Shown: positions 32,731-43,210, counted from the first letter of the stretch. The stretch: 64,000 nucleotides of DNA from Nitrobacter vulgaris (GCF_002028545.1 NZ_MWPQ01000039.1:62001-126000); one strand, 5' to 3'. The notes: generated by a model from the sequence alone, not told the origin. Translations and numbers: made by a program.

Positions 32731-33102
32731 CTACTTGCCAGAAGCGACGGGAGAATCGAGCAGTTCGAGCACCGTTTCGGCCGGACGGCAAATCCGCACG
32801 CCCTTCGGGGTTTCCACGATCGGGCGTTGAATCAAGATCGGGTGCGCCAGCATAAAATCCAGAAGCTGATCATCGGTCCATTTGGGATTGCCGAGATCAA
32901 GCTCGGCATAGGGTGTGCCCTTCTCCCGCAACAGCGCGCGAACGGGAAGATCCATGGCGTCAGCCAGCGCGCGAAGCCGTGCACGCTCCGGCGGGTGCTT
33001 GAGGTATTCGACGATCACCGGTTCCTCGCCGCTCTCCCGGATCATTGCCAGCGTGTTGCGGGAGGTTCCACAAGACGGGTTATGATAGATCGTCACGGTC
33101 AT
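32731..33102 (-). CDS. arsC: arsenate reductase (glutaredoxin type)
   Basis: This thiol-dependent enzyme reduces arsenate to arsenite for export. The 123-residue product has the ArsC fold: YHNPSCGTSRNTLAMIRESG with the active cysteine at residue 11, then VIVEYLKHPPERARLRAL and LDFMLAHPILIQRPIVET with the conserved arginine for substrate binding. It is a solitary gene here with no arsR or arsB next to it. Some members of this family act on other thiol chemistry (Spx/YffB-like), so the substrate is assumed from family membership. Confidence 0.88.
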   Translation of the reverse strand: MTVTIYHNPSCGTSRNTLAMIRESGEEPVIVEYLKHPPERARLRALADAMDLPVRALLREKGTPYAELDLGNPKWTDDQLLDFMLAHPILIQRPIVETPKGVRICRPAETVLELLDSPVASGK

Positions 33103-33134
33103 GGTCAGCCTCCGCTTAGATGTCTATCACGATG

Positions 33135-35384
33135 TCAGATGGTTCGGCCGAACCTGTTCGATTTCGGTAGGCCGTGCGCGAGGCGTCCGGCGTCGGCGCG
33201 GTTGCCGCGCCAGTCGGACAAGTCCTTCCAGCTCAAGCCCTGCTCGCGGCCCGCGGAGTCCCGCCACGTCAAACCGGTTTTCGAATCGAATACGGCGACG
33301 TCGGACAGCCCTGCGTCCTTATACTTCTGCAATCGTACACCGCGGCCGCGCGCCATCTCCGGCACCTGATCGAGCGGAAAGATCACCATCTTATGGTTGG
33401 TGCCGATGACCGCGACCTGATCGCCCGCGACCGTCACGATCGCCTTGGCCTCGTTCGGCATCTCGACATTGAGCACCTGCTTGCCCTTGCGCGTGGTGCC
33501 GACGCAATCGTCTTCGTTGACGACGAACCCCTGCCCCTCATGGCTCGCGATCAGAAACTTGCGGCCGCCAGTGTGGACGAATAGCGACACGATCGCTGCA
33601 TCCTGCTCGAGATCGATGAACAGGCGGATCGGTTCGCCATGACCACGTCCGCCCGGCAGCTTCGCGACGTCGAGCGAATAGAATTTACCGTTGGTAGCGA
33701 ACAGCAACAGCTTTGACGTCGTTTCAGCGAAAAACGCGAAGCCGAGCTTGTCGTCGGTCTTGAAGGACAGGTTCGACAGATCTTCGACGTGACCTTTCAG
33801 CGTCCGCGCCCAACCCTTGTCGGATACAACGACCGTGACCGGCTCGCGCTCGACCAGCGATTCTTCCAACGCGGCAAGATCGTGCTCGGGCGCATCCGCA
33901 AAGACGGTGCGGCGCTTGCCGAGCGGTGTCTTGGGGCCGAACATGTCACGCACGTTGCGCACCTGTTCGCCGACTTTCTCCCACTGCTTGGCTTCGGAGC
34001 CCAGCACGGCATTGATGCCCTTGAGTTCCGCCCGCAGATTCTTGTCCTCGGTGCGTATCTCCATTTCCTCGAGCTTGCGCAAACTACGCAGGCGCATGTT
34101 GAGGATGGCCTCCGCCTGGACCTCCGTCAGCTTGAACGCCTTCATCAAGGCTGGCTTCGGCTCGTCTTCGGTGCGGATGATTTTGATGACCTTGTCGATG
34201 TTCAGATACGCGATCAGGTAACCGCCAAGCACTTCCAGCCGATGCTCGATCTGCGCCTTGCGATAGGCGGAGCGACGCAACAGCACGTCGCGCAGATGGT
34301 CCAGCCATTCGCGAAGGCACTCTGCAAGGCCGACGACTTTTGGAATCTTGCCCTTGATGAGAACGTTGAGGTTGAGCGAAATGCGACTTTCAAGCTCGGT
34401 CAGCTTGAAGAGCGATTCCATCACCAGCTCGGGATCGACGTTGCGCGACTTCGGCTCGATGACAACGCGGATGTCTTCGGCCGACTCGTCCCTGATATCA
34501 CCGACCAGCGGCAGCTTCTTCTCGTTGAGCAGTTCGGCGATCTTCTCGATCAATCGCGATTTCTGCACCAGCCACGGAATCTCCGTGACCACGATGACCC
34601 AGGTGCCGCGCGCACCTTCTTCCTGATGCCACTTGGCTCGGGTGCGGAAGGCGCCGCGTCCGGTCGTGTAGGCTTCAGCGATGCTCTCTTTGGAATCGAT
34701 GATGATGCCGCCGGTCGGGAAGTCCGGCCCTTTGACCCATTTCAGCAACGATTTCGATTTCGCATCCGGCTTGTCGATCAGATGTAGCGCGGCGTCGCAA
34801 AGTTCGGCGGCGTTGTGCGGCGGAATCGCGGTGGCCATCCCAACCGCGATACCCTGCGCGCCGTTGGCGAGCAGGTTCGGAAAGCCGCCGGGCAGGACCA
34901 CCGGCTCGCGGCTCTGGCCGTCATAGTTCGGACGAAACTCGACAGCGTCCTCGTCGATGCCGTCGAGCAGCAGCCGCGCCACATCGGTCATGCGCGCTTC
35001 GGTGTAACGATAGGCGGCGGGATTATCCCCGTCGATGTTGCCGAAATTTCCCTGGCCGTCGACCAGCGGATATCGCGAGGCGAAATCCTGCGCGAGCCGC
35101 ACCATGGCATCGTAGATCGCCTGATCACCGTGAGGATGGAAAGAACCCATCACATCGCCAACAATCTTGGCGGACTTCTTGAAGGCCGAGCCGGGATCGA
35201 GCCGCAGCAACCGCATGCCGTAAAGGATACGCCGGTGCACGGGTTTCAAGCCGTCGCGGGCGTCCGGCAATGCGCGGTGCATGATGGTGGACAGCGCATA
35301 GGCGAGATAGCGCTCTTCCAGCGCATCCCGCAGTTGCACTTCATGAATTTCGGCCGGCTCAGCCGGAATCAATCGTTTTCCCAT
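33135..35384 (-). CDS. parC: DNA topoisomerase IV subunit A
   Basis: ParC is the DNA-cleaving subunit of topoisomerase IV, which unlinks replicated chromosomes. The 749-residue product has the breakage-reunion domain with catalytic tyrosine near residue 127 ([12 protein letters not shown]) and [22 protein letters not shown], the quinolone-resistance region. The C-terminal beta-pinwheel repeats are reduced compared with GyrA, and no GyrA-box is visible, which fits ParC and not GyrA. The partner parE is not in the window. It stands between arsC and recO on the minus strand. Confidence 0.95.
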   Translation of the reverse strand: MGKRLIPAEPAEIHEVQLRDALEERYLAYALSTIMHRALPDARDGLKPVHRRILYGMRLLRLDPGSAFKKSAKIVGDVMGSFHPHGDQAIYDAMVRLAQDFASRYPLVDGQGNFGNIDGDNPAAYRYTEARMTDVARLLLDGIDEDAVEFRPNYDGQSREPVVLPGGFPNLLANGAQGIAVGMATAIPPHNAAELCDAALHLIDKPDAKSKSLLKWVKGPDFPTGGIIIDSKESIAEAYTTGRGAFRTRAKWHQEEGARGTWVIVVTEIPWLVQKSRLIEKIAELLNEKKLPLVGDIRDESAEDIRVVIEPKSRNVDPELVMESLFKLTELESRISLNLNVLIKGKIPKVVGLAECLREWLDHLRDVLLRRSAYRKAQIEHRLEVLGGYLIAYLNIDKVIKIIRTEDEPKPALMKAFKLTEVQAEAILNMRLRSLRKLEEMEIRTEDKNLRAELKGINAVLGSEAKQWEKVGEQVRNVRDMFGPKTPLGKRRTVFADAPEHDLAALEESLVEREPVTVVVSDKGWARTLKGHVEDLSNLSFKTDDKLGFAFFAETTSKLLLFATNGKFYSLDVAKLPGGRGHGEPIRLFIDLEQDAAIVSLFVHTGGRKFLIASHEGQGFVVNEDDCVGTTRKGKQVLNVEMPNEAKAIVTVAGDQVAVIGTNHKMVIFPLDQVPEMARGRGVRLQKYKDAGLSDVAVFDSKTGLTWRDSAGREQGLSWKDLSDWRGNRADAGRLAHGLPKSNRFGRTI

Positions 35385-35471
35385 GCGGACGGGTTAACGC
35401 CTGTCAGGTACGGCGACAAGGTGTGCGAATGACCGCTCCTTCTCGAGGGAGGGTGTAAACTCAACCTGCGG

Positions 35472-36260
35472 CTAACTGGATGCCCTGCCTTCGCCAGCCC
35501 CGGTGCGCGCGCCCTCCGGAATTGCCGCTGCCCGCTTTCGCACCACCGCGTTGATAAACCCGGCGCGAGCGTCGGAATGGCCCTGCCCGCGCGGCTCCAG
35601 CACATAGCGCAGCAGGAATCGCCCGGTTAGCTCAAACCCGTCCAGCAGGTCTTGTTCCGACCAGCAGTTTTGCTCGTCGTTGATCGCGCGGAGAAAAGGC
35701 GGCAGCGGCAAGAGCCGGTCGCGCCAGGGCTCGCCGGCCTGCCGCGACACCGCCCCGCCCGATTTCGGAGAGACGTAGATGAGGTCTGCGGTGGCGCCAG
35801 TGGCCGCACAGGCCGACAGATCGAGGCCGAAACCGAGCTCGGTCAGCATCGCCAGCTCGAACCGGACCAGATGGATCGCCGCCCCGCCCGCGCTGTCGAA
35901 ATCATCCAGCGTCCGTTCCAGCATCGCAAACATGCCTTCATGCGGGTCGCGCTCCGGCAGCAGGCGCGCCAACGCTGCCAGATGGGTCACGCCATAGGTC
36001 GCATGTGACGATGCGAGCAGGCTCGCTGCGCGCATGCGCGTTCCTTCCAGCACATAGGTGCCGAGGTGCTCGTCAAGCCGCGCCCGCCACAGCGCGTTGA
36101 CCGAATTACCGGGTTGCAACAGCGGACGCATCCGTGATCCGGCCCCGCCACGCACAAGGCCGAGATGGCGCCCATGGCTGCGGGTCAAAAGCTCGACGAT
36201 AGCCGCGGACTCGCCATGTCGCCGCACTCCGAGCACGATGCCATCGTCGGTCCATTCCAT
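35472..36260 (-). CDS. recO: DNA repair protein RecO
   Basis: RecO works with RecF and RecR to load RecA on gapped DNA. The 262-residue product has the N-terminal OB-fold ([48 protein letters not shown]) and a helical C-terminal half. The usual four-cysteine zinc finger is not evident, as in other alphaproteobacteria. The tail is rich in Ala, Gly and Arg. It is followed upstream on the same strand by a small membrane protein and era, the conserved era-recO neighbourhood. Confidence 0.93.
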   Translation of the reverse strand: MEWTDDGIVLGVRRHGESAAIVELLTRSHGRHLGLVRGGAGSRMRPLLQPGNSVNALWRARLDEHLGTYVLEGTRMRAASLLASSHATYGVTHLAALARLLPERDPHEGMFAMLERTLDDFDSAGGAAIHLVRFELAMLTELGFGLDLSACAATGATADLIYVSPKSGGAVSRQAGEPWRDRLLPLPPFLRAINDEQNCWSEQDLLDGFELTGRFLLRYVLEPRGQGHSDARAGFINAVVRKRAAAIPEGARTGAGEGRASS

Positions 36261-36309
36261 GGCGCCAGTCTACGGTATCCTGCCGTTTCGCAGCAATTCG
36301 ATTGCACCG

Positions 36310-36681
36310 TCAGTGGAACCACTTTTCCGCGTCATCGGAGAACGAAAAATATAGTCCGGCTCCGGCCAAACCGGTCGAAAACAGATCGACTGACAATGCC
36401 AGAGTCAGCCCATAGTTTAAGGAACCGAGCATCGAAAGCACCGAAAGCGCAAGCGCGACGACCAGCGCCCATCGCGCCCAATTCTTTCGTTGCCGTGCTG
36501 CAAGCCACACCAAAAGCAGAAAGAACACAAACACGATAACGACGAACGTATCGGCGCTCACCGCAGCCGCCTGGTCGATCTCGGCCGACGGGCGTGCGAT
36601 AAAAGCAGCCGACAACGTATCGATCAGGAGCGAAAGGTACAGCAGAACTTCAAACCGCAGCACGTTTCTCGGGATGGTCAT
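36310..36681 (-). CDS. small four-helix membrane protein between era and recO
   Basis: This 123-residue product has four hydrophobic segments (residues about 8-28, 43-62, 70-88 and 98-115; FVVIVFVFFLLLVWLAA is the clearest). It has no recognised domain; the opening MTIPRNVLRFEVLLYLSLLIDT resembles general membrane proteins. It lies 9 bases after the era stop and about 50 bases before recO, so it is almost certainly co-transcribed with the lepB-rnc-era-recO operon. Function unknown. Confidence 0.75.
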   Translation of the reverse strand: MTIPRNVLRFEVLLYLSLLIDTLSAAFIARPSAEIDQAAAVSADTFVVIVFVFFLLLVWLAARQRKNWARWALVVALALSVLSMLGSLNYGLTLALSVDLFSTGLAGAGLYFSFSDDAEKWFH

Positions 36682-36690
36682 TCCGTCGGC

Positions 36691-37602
36691 CTATTCCTTG
36701 GGAAACTCCAGTCCCATTTCTCGATAACGGTTCGGATCGTCGCCCCACTTCTCACGCACCTTCACGAACAGAAACAGATGCACGGGCTGCCCGATGATCT
36801 CGCCGATCTCCTTGCGGGATTCGGCGCCGATCGCCTTGATGGTCGCGCCGCTCTTTCCCAGAACGATCTTACGCTGACTGTCACGTTCAACAAAGATGGT
36901 CTGCTCGATACGAACCGTCTTATCGTTGCGTTCGGTCCAGGTGTCGGTCTCGACGGTTGATTGATACGGCAGTTCCTGATGCAGATGGCGGTAGATTTTC
37001 TCGCGGGTAATTTCGGCAGCGAGATGGCGCAATGGCGCGTCCGACATCTGGTCTTCCGGATAGTGAAACGGCCCTTCCGGAACGCGCACGGCCAGCGCAC
37101 GACGCAGATCATCGGTGCCGTCGCCCGACAGCGCCGATACCATGAACGTATTCTCGAACGAGAGACGTTCGTTGGCCGCGCTGGTCAGCGCCAGCAGCTT
37201 TTCGCGGGGGACGAGGTCGATCTTGTTCAGCACCAGAATTTTCGGATGTGCCACGCCAGCGAGCTTCGTCAGGATGGCGTCGGCCTCGTCATCGATGCCC
37301 GCGCGTGCGTCGAGAAGCACGCAGACGAGATCGGCGTCGTAGGCTCCGCTCCATGCGGTCGAAACCATGGCGCGATCGAGCCGCCGCTTCGGGACGAAGA
37401 TACCGGGGGTATCGACCAGAATGATCTGGGCGTTGTTCTCGACAACGATGCCGCGGATCAGCGCACGAGTGGTCTGCACCTTGCGCGAGACGATAGTGAC
37501 TTTGGAGCCGACCAGCGCGTTCACCAGGGTCGACTTGCCGACGTTCGGCGCTCCGATCAACGCCACGAAACCGCATCGCGCAGCCGGGCCGGTCTCGCTC
37601 AC
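36691..37602 (-). CDS. era: GTPase Era
   Basis: Era is an essential GTPase that checks 16S rRNA 3'-end maturation and 30S assembly. The 303-residue product has G1 GAPNVGKSTLVNALVG, G3 DTPG (in ILVDTPGIF) and G4 NKID (ILVLNKIDLV). The C-terminal KH domain (ERDSQRKIVLGKSGATIKAIGAESRKEI) binds the anti-Shine-Dalgarno region. The ATG overlaps the rnc stop by 4 bases, so they are coupled. Confidence 0.97.
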   Translation of the reverse strand: MSETGPAARCGFVALIGAPNVGKSTLVNALVGSKVTIVSRKVQTTRALIRGIVVENNAQIILVDTPGIFVPKRRLDRAMVSTAWSGAYDADLVCVLLDARAGIDDEADAILTKLAGVAHPKILVLNKIDLVPREKLLALTSAANERLSFENTFMVSALSGDGTDDLRRALAVRVPEGPFHYPEDQMSDAPLRHLAAEITREKIYRHLHQELPYQSTVETDTWTERNDKTVRIEQTIFVERDSQRKIVLGKSGATIKAIGAESRKEIGEIIGQPVHLFLFVKVREKWGDDPNRYREMGLEFPKE

Positions 37603-38399
37603 TTGACACCTTCACGAGCGATCATGGCGGATGCCGCAGCCTTCTCCGCCGCACGCTTACTTCCGCCAATACCTTCCGAAGCCTCCAGCCCCGGCAATTC
37701 TACCGCAACGCGGAAGCGCGGGTCGTGATGCGGCCCGGTGCGCTCCACTTCGCGGTAAACCGGCGTCGGCAGCCCCTTGCCCTGCGCCCACTCCTGCAGC
37801 ACGGTCTTGGGATCGCGCAGCGGTCGCACTGGCTTGCGCATCCGCTCAAGCCAGTTGTGTTCGACGAAGGTAGCTGCAGCCGCATAGCCACCGTCGAGAT
37901 AAACCGCCCCAATCACCGCCTCGCAGATGTCGCCGAGCACGGACCGGCGTAGCCGAGCCCCGGCGCCAGCGCCGACCGCGCCGAGCTTGACGCCCTCTTG
38001 CAGATCGAGCGACTTGGCAACGTCGATACACGTCTCCTTGCGCACCAGATCAGCCAGGCGCTTCGACAATTCGCCCTCGTCCGCCTGCGGGAAGGCACGG
38101 TAGAGCATGTCGGAAACCACCAGACCGAGCACGTGATCGCCGAGGAATTCGAGACGCTGGTAGCTATCGCAGCGTCCGCGCGATGACTTTAGCGCCGAGA
38201 CATGGGTGAAGGCCGTCGTGAGCAGCGAGATATCAGCAAACTTATGACCCAACCGCTGTTCGATCGCGGCCATAATGGCTTTTGTGGTGGTCCGGGCTCG
38301 CTTCTTCTTCGGGGCAAGCGCCACCGGCTCCGCGCCGGATGGCACGGCTACGTCGTGGGGAGGCGGCACTGGCTTAATATCAGCCGATTCGTCGATCAT
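37599..38399 (-). CDS. rnc: ribonuclease III
   Basis: This double-strand-specific RNase processes rRNA and regulates mRNAs. From the ATG at 38399 (MIDESADIKPVPPP) the product is 266 residues. It has a short low-complexity N-terminal extension, the catalytic signature YQRLEFLGDHVLGLVVSDML near residue 70, the second acidic site GDICEAVIGAVYLDGG near residue 150, and a C-terminal dsRNA-binding domain (GIGGSKRAAEKAAASAMI). The open frame extends 17 codons further but lies within lepB. It overlaps lepB and era by 4 bases each. Confidence 0.95.
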   Translation of the reverse strand: MIDESADIKPVPPPHDVAVPSGAEPVALAPKKKRARTTTKAIMAAIEQRLGHKFADISLLTTAFTHVSALKSSRGRCDSYQRLEFLGDHVLGLVVSDMLYRAFPQADEGELSKRLADLVRKETCIDVAKSLDLQEGVKLGAVGAGAGARLRRSVLGDICEAVIGAVYLDGGYAAAATFVEHNWLERMRKPVRPLRDPKTVLQEWAQGKGLPTPVYREVERTGPHHDPRFRVAVELPGLEASEGIGGSKRAAEKAAASAMIAREGVK

Positions 38400-39154
38400 C
38401 GCACGATGGAGAATATGCGATTCCAGCGCACCGCGGCGGGCCAGCGCCAAATCTGCCAGGCATGCTCGCCCTCCGCGATCGAAAAGAAGATCATCTGCGC
38501 CCGTCCGACCAGATTCTCGAACGGCACATAACCAACGGCGGAGAGCACGCGGCTGTCGGTCGAGTTATCGCGGTTGTCGCCCATCATGAAGAAATGGCCC
38601 GGCGGCACGGTGTAGACGTTGGTATTGTCGTAGAAGCCGTTATCGACGCAATCGAGCGTTTTGTAGGTGACACCGTTCGGCAGCGTTTCCTGCCACTGCT
38701 TTACGCGCGCCGTCGCATCGGAGCCGCAAGGGTCTTCACCCACGAAATCCGGTAATCGTTCGCGCTGCACCGGTGTATCGTTGATGTAGAGCAGCCCCTC
38801 CTTCATCTGGATATGGTCGCCCGGCAGCCCGATCACCCGCTTGATATAGTCGGTGGTGTTATCCTTCGGCAGACGAAACACCAGGACATCGCCCCTGTTC
38901 GGTTCAGAACCGAACACCCGCCCTGAAAACAGCGGCGGTGAGAATGGGATGGAATAGTGACTGTAGCCGTATGAGTATTTCGAAACGAACAGGTAGTCAC
39001 CTACCAATAGCGTCGCCTTCATCGAGCCCGAGGGGATGTTGAACGGCTGGAACAGAAAGGTCCGGATCACCAGTGCGATTAGGAGAGCGTGGATAACGAC
39101 ACGGACGGTCTCGCCGACGCCGCTTTCAGTTTTGGTTCCGGATGACACGCTCAT
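38396..39154 (-). CDS. lepB: signal peptidase I
   Basis: LepB cleaves signal peptides at the inner membrane. The 252-residue product has one N-terminal membrane helix (VVIHALLIALVIRTFLFQPFNIPSG), then the catalytic serine in PSGSMKATLLVGDYLFV near residue 42 and the lysine in TTDYIKRVIGLPGDHIQMKEG near residue 105. The conserved GDNRDNSTDSRVLSAVGYVP box is near residue 195. The gene is the first of a minus-strand operon lepB-rnc-era-(membrane protein)-recO, with 4-base overlaps between the first three. Confidence 0.96.
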   Translation of the reverse strand: MSVSSGTKTESGVGETVRVVIHALLIALVIRTFLFQPFNIPSGSMKATLLVGDYLFVSKYSYGYSHYSIPFSPPLFSGRVFGSEPNRGDVLVFRLPKDNTTDYIKRVIGLPGDHIQMKEGLLYINDTPVQRERLPDFVGEDPCGSDATARVKQWQETLPNGVTYKTLDCVDNGFYDNTNVYTVPPGHFFMMGDNRDNSTDSRVLSAVGYVPFENLVGRAQMIFFSIAEGEHAWQIWRWPAAVRWNRIFSIVR

Positions 39155-39364
39155 CGTTTCCCTATCTAGGTGGCCGCCGCTTCAAAGCGATGGCAAAGCA
39201 TTTCAAGCGAAGCGTATCCGTTCCGCACAATAACGCAGTGAATTCTGGTATTTGGACGAATTCGCACGCAATTCGTCACGATTCGAGCTGATTCACCCTG
39301 ATCGTGGTCCCTGCGGCGTTTTAGACGGTTGTTTACGACCGCGCAATCAACCGTGTCGTGAAAA

Positions 39365-39380
39365 TCAGATAACTATCTGA
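39365..39380. promoter_or_regulatory. 16-base perfect palindrome upstream of the lepB operon
   Basis: TCAGATAACTATCTGA is an inverted repeat with 7-base arms and a 2-base centre. It sits in an AT-rich stretch between acpS (ending at 39420) and lepB (starting at 39154), 210 bases before lepB. It could be an operator or part of a weak transcription stop after acpS. Confidence 0.5.
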
Positions 39381-39419
39381 TAAATAGCAGATTTTAGTTT
39401 AGACTCAGTGCCAGCCGAC

Positions 39420-39839
39420 TCAAAATTTGCCTGCTGCGACGGCCGAAATTATGACGAAAGCCTGCGCCAACGGCCAGTCATCGGTAAGGCTCACGTCAAT
39501 GCGGGCCTCAAGGCCGGAGGGCGTGAGCAGCTCCAGCCGTTTCAGCGCCCCGCCCGTTAGTCTCATAGAGGGTTGCCCGGTCGCCAGACTGATGACGCCC
39601 ATGTCCTGCCACCATACGCCCTGCCGGATTCCAGTCCCGAGCGCCTTGGCGCACGCTTCCTTCGCGGCAAACCGTTTCGCATAGGTCGCAACCACCATCT
39701 TCTCATTGCTGGCGCGCCGCTCGGCCTTCGCCCGCTCGACCTCCGTGAAGATCCGGTTGAGAAATCGATCCCCATGACGCTCCATGACTGTCGCCACGCG
39801 GCGAATATCGATCAAGTCGGAGCCGATGCCAATGATCAT
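39420..39839 (-). CDS. acpS: holo-acyl-carrier-protein synthase
   Basis: AcpS transfers 4'-phosphopantetheine from CoA to acyl carrier protein. The 139-residue product has [26 protein letters not shown] (metal Asp near residue 8) and [18 protein letters not shown] (Glu-Lys near residue 57), and the length is normal. The ATG overlaps the pdxJ stop by 4 bases, so pdxJ and acpS are coupled, as in many Rhizobiales. Confidence 0.96.
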   Translation of the reverse strand: MIIGIGSDLIDIRRVATVMERHGDRFLNRIFTEVERAKAERRASNEKMVVATYAKRFAAKEACAKALGTGIRQGVWWQDMGVISLATGQPSMRLTGGALKRLELLTPSGLEARIDVSLTDDWPLAQAFVIISAVAAGKF

Positions 39840-40606
39840 GCCGTCCGTATCTTCAGCGTTGCGCGTCCGCGATCCATGGCCGCACGCATGGTGCGAACGG
39901 TCTCGGCGACGCCGACAAGCAACGCCTCGCCCATCATAAAGTATCCGATATTCAGTTCGACGATCTCGGGCAGAGCTGCGATCGTCTCCGCCGTCGCGTA
40001 ATCGAGACCATGGCCGGCATGAACCTCAAGGCCCGCCGACTTGGCTAACGCCGCGCCTTCGACAATACGACGCCACTCGGCATCCGCCTTCTCTTTGTCA
40101 TCCTCCACGACAGCATCGCACCAGCCGCCGGTGTGAATCTCGATCACCGGCGCGCGCAGTTTCGCCGCAGCCTCAATCTGCCTGGGGTCGGCGGCGATGA
40201 ACAGCGAGACCCGGATCCCCGCGTCGTTCAGTTTCGCAATGAACGGTGCCAGCGCGTTGTATTGGCCGGCCGCGTCAAGACCGCCTTCGGTGGTCAGCTC
40301 CTCCCGCCGCTCGGGGACCAGACAAACGGCGTGCGGTTTGGTGGCGAGCGCGATCCCTTGCATCTCCGCCGTCGCCGCCATCTCGAAATTGAGAGGCTTT
40401 GCAATTCCGGCCTTTAGCCGCGCCATGTCGGAGTCGCGAATATGACGGCGATCCTCGCGCAGGTGCGCGGTAATGCCGTCGGCGCCAGCCGCAATCGCCG
40501 CAAGTGCTATTCGCACCACATCCGGCCGATCGCCACCGCGCGCGTTACGGATGGTGGCGACGTGATCGACATTAACTCCTAGGCGTATGGACGGAGGATG
40601 GGACAT
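39836..40606 (-). CDS. pdxJ: pyridoxine 5'-phosphate synthase
   Basis: PdxJ condenses 3-amino-2-oxopropyl phosphate with deoxyxylulose 5-phosphate in vitamin B6 synthesis. From 40606 ([25 protein letters not shown]) the TIM-barrel product is 256 residues. [17 protein letters not shown] is near residue 45 and [11 protein letters not shown] near residue 70. [16 protein letters not shown] and [13 protein letters not shown] are the phosphate- and substrate-binding segments. An in-frame ATG 14 codons upstream is possible but less conserved. It is co-translated with acpS. Confidence 0.95.
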   Translation of the reverse strand: MSHPPSIRLGVNVDHVATIRNARGGDRPDVVRIALAAIAAGADGITAHLREDRRHIRDSDMARLKAGIAKPLNFEMAATAEMQGIALATKPHAVCLVPERREELTTEGGLDAAGQYNALAPFIAKLNDAGIRVSLFIAADPRQIEAAAKLRAPVIEIHTGGWCDAVVEDDKEKADAEWRRIVEGAALAKSAGLEVHAGHGLDYATAETIAALPEIVELNIGYFMMGEALLVGVAETVRTMRAAMDRGRATLKIRTA

Positions 40607-40748
40607 CAAAGAACTCTTAATCTGCTTCGTATCGCGTTGGCTTAGCATCGCGACGTTAAACTAAAATGTGAGCAGTCGATTTTGCCGGCTTGGGAAGACA
40701 AACTGAGATTGCACATGAAGGCCGGTCGCGATCCATATCACTTTATTA

Positions 40749-43052
40749 CTAGCCATTGACCCGCTCGACCCGTGCCACAACGTCCTTGGCGCGTAACTGG
40801 GCGATGATGGCGCTGAGATGCTTGAGATCGTAGACCTCGAGATCGATGGTCATTTCGGTAAAGTCGGACGAGCGCCTCGTCATGCTGATATTGTCAATAT
40901 TGCCATCGTGCTCGGCGATCACGGTCGCGACCTGCGCGAGGCTGCCGGGTTCGTTGAGGCTATCCAGCACGATGCGGGCCGGGAACCGCTGCGGCGTGGT
41001 GTCGTCGACGTCCCAACGAACGTCGAGCCAGCGCTCGGGCTCTTCCTCGAAATTCGTCAGCGCCGGCGACTGTATCGGATAGATCGTGATACCCTCACCC
41101 GGCGTGATGATGCCGACGATACGGTCACCCGGCACCGCGCCGCCACTGGGCGCGAACTTGATCGGCAAGCCCGAATTGATGCCGCCTATCGGGATCACCG
41201 CCGGGCCACGAGCCGGATCCGGCAGCGATTTTAGTTTGAGTTTCGCCGCCAGGCTCTTCTTGACGCCTGGGCGCCCTAAGCGCTCCTCCTTGTAGTCCGG
41301 GTACATCGCGCGCGCGACATCGGCGGCGCGCATTTCCCCCCGCCCCACCGAGGCCATGACATCCTCAATCGTCGCGCGCGCCAACCGGGGCAACGCGCCG
41401 GTGAGCTTGTCGTCGGCGTATTCGATCTTCGCGCGGATGAACAGGCGTTCCACGATCCGCCGGCCAAGGCTGACATACTGACCGCGCACGGCGGCTCGCG
41501 TAGCGCGCCGGATCGCCGCCCGCGCTTTGCCGGTTGCCGCAAGCGATTCCCAGGCAGATGGCGGTGCGGACTGAACGTCCGAAGTCAGAATCTCGACCTC
41601 GTCACCATTCTGCAATCGCGACGACAGCGGCGCGAATTTGCCGTTGATCTTGCAACCCACCGTGCTGTTGCCGACGTCGGTATGCACGGCGTAGGCGAAG
41701 TCGATGACATTGGCGTGCCGCGGCAGCGCGATCAATTTCCCCTTCGGGGTGAAGCAGAAGACCTGATCGTGAAACAATTCGAGCTTGGTGTGTTCAAGGA
41801 ATTCTTCCGGATTGGCGCTTTCCGACAGCATTTCGATGGTATGACGCAGCCATGCGAACGCATTGGACTCGCGATTGAGCAATTCGGTCGGCGAGCCCGC
41901 GCCTTCCTTGTAAAAGGCATGTGCGGCGATGCCGAGCTCGGCGATGCAATCCATCTCCTCGGTCCGGAGCTGCAATTCGACACGCTGATTGCCAGGTCCG
42001 ATCACCGTGGTGTGGATCGAGCGATAGTCGTTCTGCTTCGGAGTCGAGATATAGTCCTTGAAACGGCCTGGCACGACCGGCCACGTCATGTGGACCACAC
42101 CGAGAGCGCGATAGCAGGCTTCGACATCGGGCATTACGACGCGAAATCCGAAAATATCGGAAAGCTGCTCGAACCCGACCGATTTCCGTTCCATCTTGGT
42201 CCAGATCGAAAACGGCTGCTTACGACGACCGCTTACCCGCGAAACGATACCTTTGTTCGCAAGACTGGTCGTGAGCTGGGTCTCGATCTCGCCGATGAGG
42301 TTGCGGTTACGCTCGGCCAGCGCATCAAGCCGCTGCCCCACCACCGCGTGGGCTTCCGGATCGAGGGTCTGGAACGCCAGATCCTCAAGCTCCTCCCGCA
42401 TCTCCTGCATACCCATGCGGCCTGCAAGGGGCGCGTAGATGTCGAGGGTTTCCTCGGCGATGCGCTGACGCGACATCGGCGGCACGAACTCGAGAGTACG
42501 CATGTTGTGCAGCCGATCCGCAAGCTTGATCAGCAGCACGCGGACGTCGTCAGCAATCGCCAGCAGCAGTTTGCGCAGATTTTCGGCCTGCTTGGCCTCG
42601 CGCGAGACCAGTTCCAGCCGTTTCAGCTTGGTCAGGCCCTCGACCAGCGCGCCGATCTCTGGCCCGAACATGTTGTCGATCTCGGCGCGGGTGGCCTCGG
42701 TGTCCTCAATGGTATCGTGCAGCAGCGCCGCGACGATGGTGGCATCGTCGAGCTTGAGACCGGTCAGGATGGCCGCCACCTCAAGCGGATGGGAGAAATA
42801 GGGATCGCCCGACGCCCGTATCTGTTCGCCATGAGCTTTCATGGCATAGACGTAGGCTCGGTTCAGCAAATCCTCGTCTGTATCGGGGTTGTAGGAGCGA
42901 ACGCGTTCGACCAGGTCGTACTGACGCATCATTCGCGGACGCGGCGGCTTGACGGGGGCAGCCGGCATCGGCGCCGCTGCGGCCGAGTCGGGCGCGGCCT
43001 CTATCTGTCGCCTTCTGCGAGGCCAGCCTGTCATAGAACCAAGTGTCTTCAT
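40749..43052 (-). CDS. rsh: bifunctional (p)ppGpp synthase/hydrolase
   Basis: This is the RelA/SpoT homologue that makes and degrades (p)ppGpp in the stringent response. The approximately 767-residue product has four parts in order. The HD hydrolase is at residues about 45-190 (SHPLEVAAILTGLKLDD, LLHDTIEDTEATR). The synthetase is near 250-380 (DIFGFRVVMPDVEACYRALG, DYISTPKQNDYRSIHTTV). The TGS domain is near 400-460 and the C-terminal ACT domain near 690-765. Both catalytic halves look intact. The start is uncertain: 43052 (MKTLGSMTG) is chosen, with GTG at 43073 and a later ATG also possible. A hairpin between rpoZ and rsh separates the two units. Confidence 0.95.
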   Translation of the reverse strand: MKTLGSMTGWPRRRRQIEAAPDSAAAAPMPAAPVKPPRPRMMRQYDLVERVRSYNPDTDEDLLNRAYVYAMKAHGEQIRASGDPYFSHPLEVAAILTGLKLDDATIVAALLHDTIEDTEATRAEIDNMFGPEIGALVEGLTKLKRLELVSREAKQAENLRKLLLAIADDVRVLLIKLADRLHNMRTLEFVPPMSRQRIAEETLDIYAPLAGRMGMQEMREELEDLAFQTLDPEAHAVVGQRLDALAERNRNLIGEIETQLTTSLANKGIVSRVSGRRKQPFSIWTKMERKSVGFEQLSDIFGFRVVMPDVEACYRALGVVHMTWPVVPGRFKDYISTPKQNDYRSIHTTVIGPGNQRVELQLRTEEMDCIAELGIAAHAFYKEGAGSPTELLNRESNAFAWLRHTIEMLSESANPEEFLEHTKLELFHDQVFCFTPKGKLIALPRHANVIDFAYAVHTDVGNSTVGCKINGKFAPLSSRLQNGDEVEILTSDVQSAPPSAWESLAATGKARAAIRRATRAAVRGQYVSLGRRIVERLFIRAKIEYADDKLTGALPRLARATIEDVMASVGRGEMRAADVARAMYPDYKEERLGRPGVKKSLAAKLKLKSLPDPARGPAVIPIGGINSGLPIKFAPSGGAVPGDRIVGIITPGEGITIYPIQSPALTNFEEEPERWLDVRWDVDDTTPQRFPARIVLDSLNEPGSLAQVATVIAEHDGNIDNISMTRRSSDFTEMTIDLEVYDLKHLSAIIAQLRAKDVVARVERVNG

Positions 43053-43182
43053 CGCGCGGAACCCGCCGTTCACCCTCCAGGGTCTATCCTAGATTGTCCC
43101 GACCGAAAGTCGAATTCGATCTTTAGGCGTACCAGATTTTGGTTATCAAAGCGGCCGCCGATCCCACGACCTGACTAAACGC

Positions 43183-43210
43183 AAAAGCCCGGACCGAGGT
43201 CCGGGCTTTT
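43183..43210 (-). terminator. rho-independent terminator of rpoZ
   Basis: An 11-base-pair perfect stem (AAAAGCCCGGA / TCCGGGCTTTT) with a 6-base loop ends in T residues on the minus strand. It starts 27 bases after the rpoZ stop and lies before the rsh gene. Confidence 0.88.

Noticed and set aside
41682-43178. 498-codon frame on the plus strand opposite rsh
   Set aside because: Rsh on the minus strand has all expected domains; the opposite frame is Arg/His-rich with no motif.
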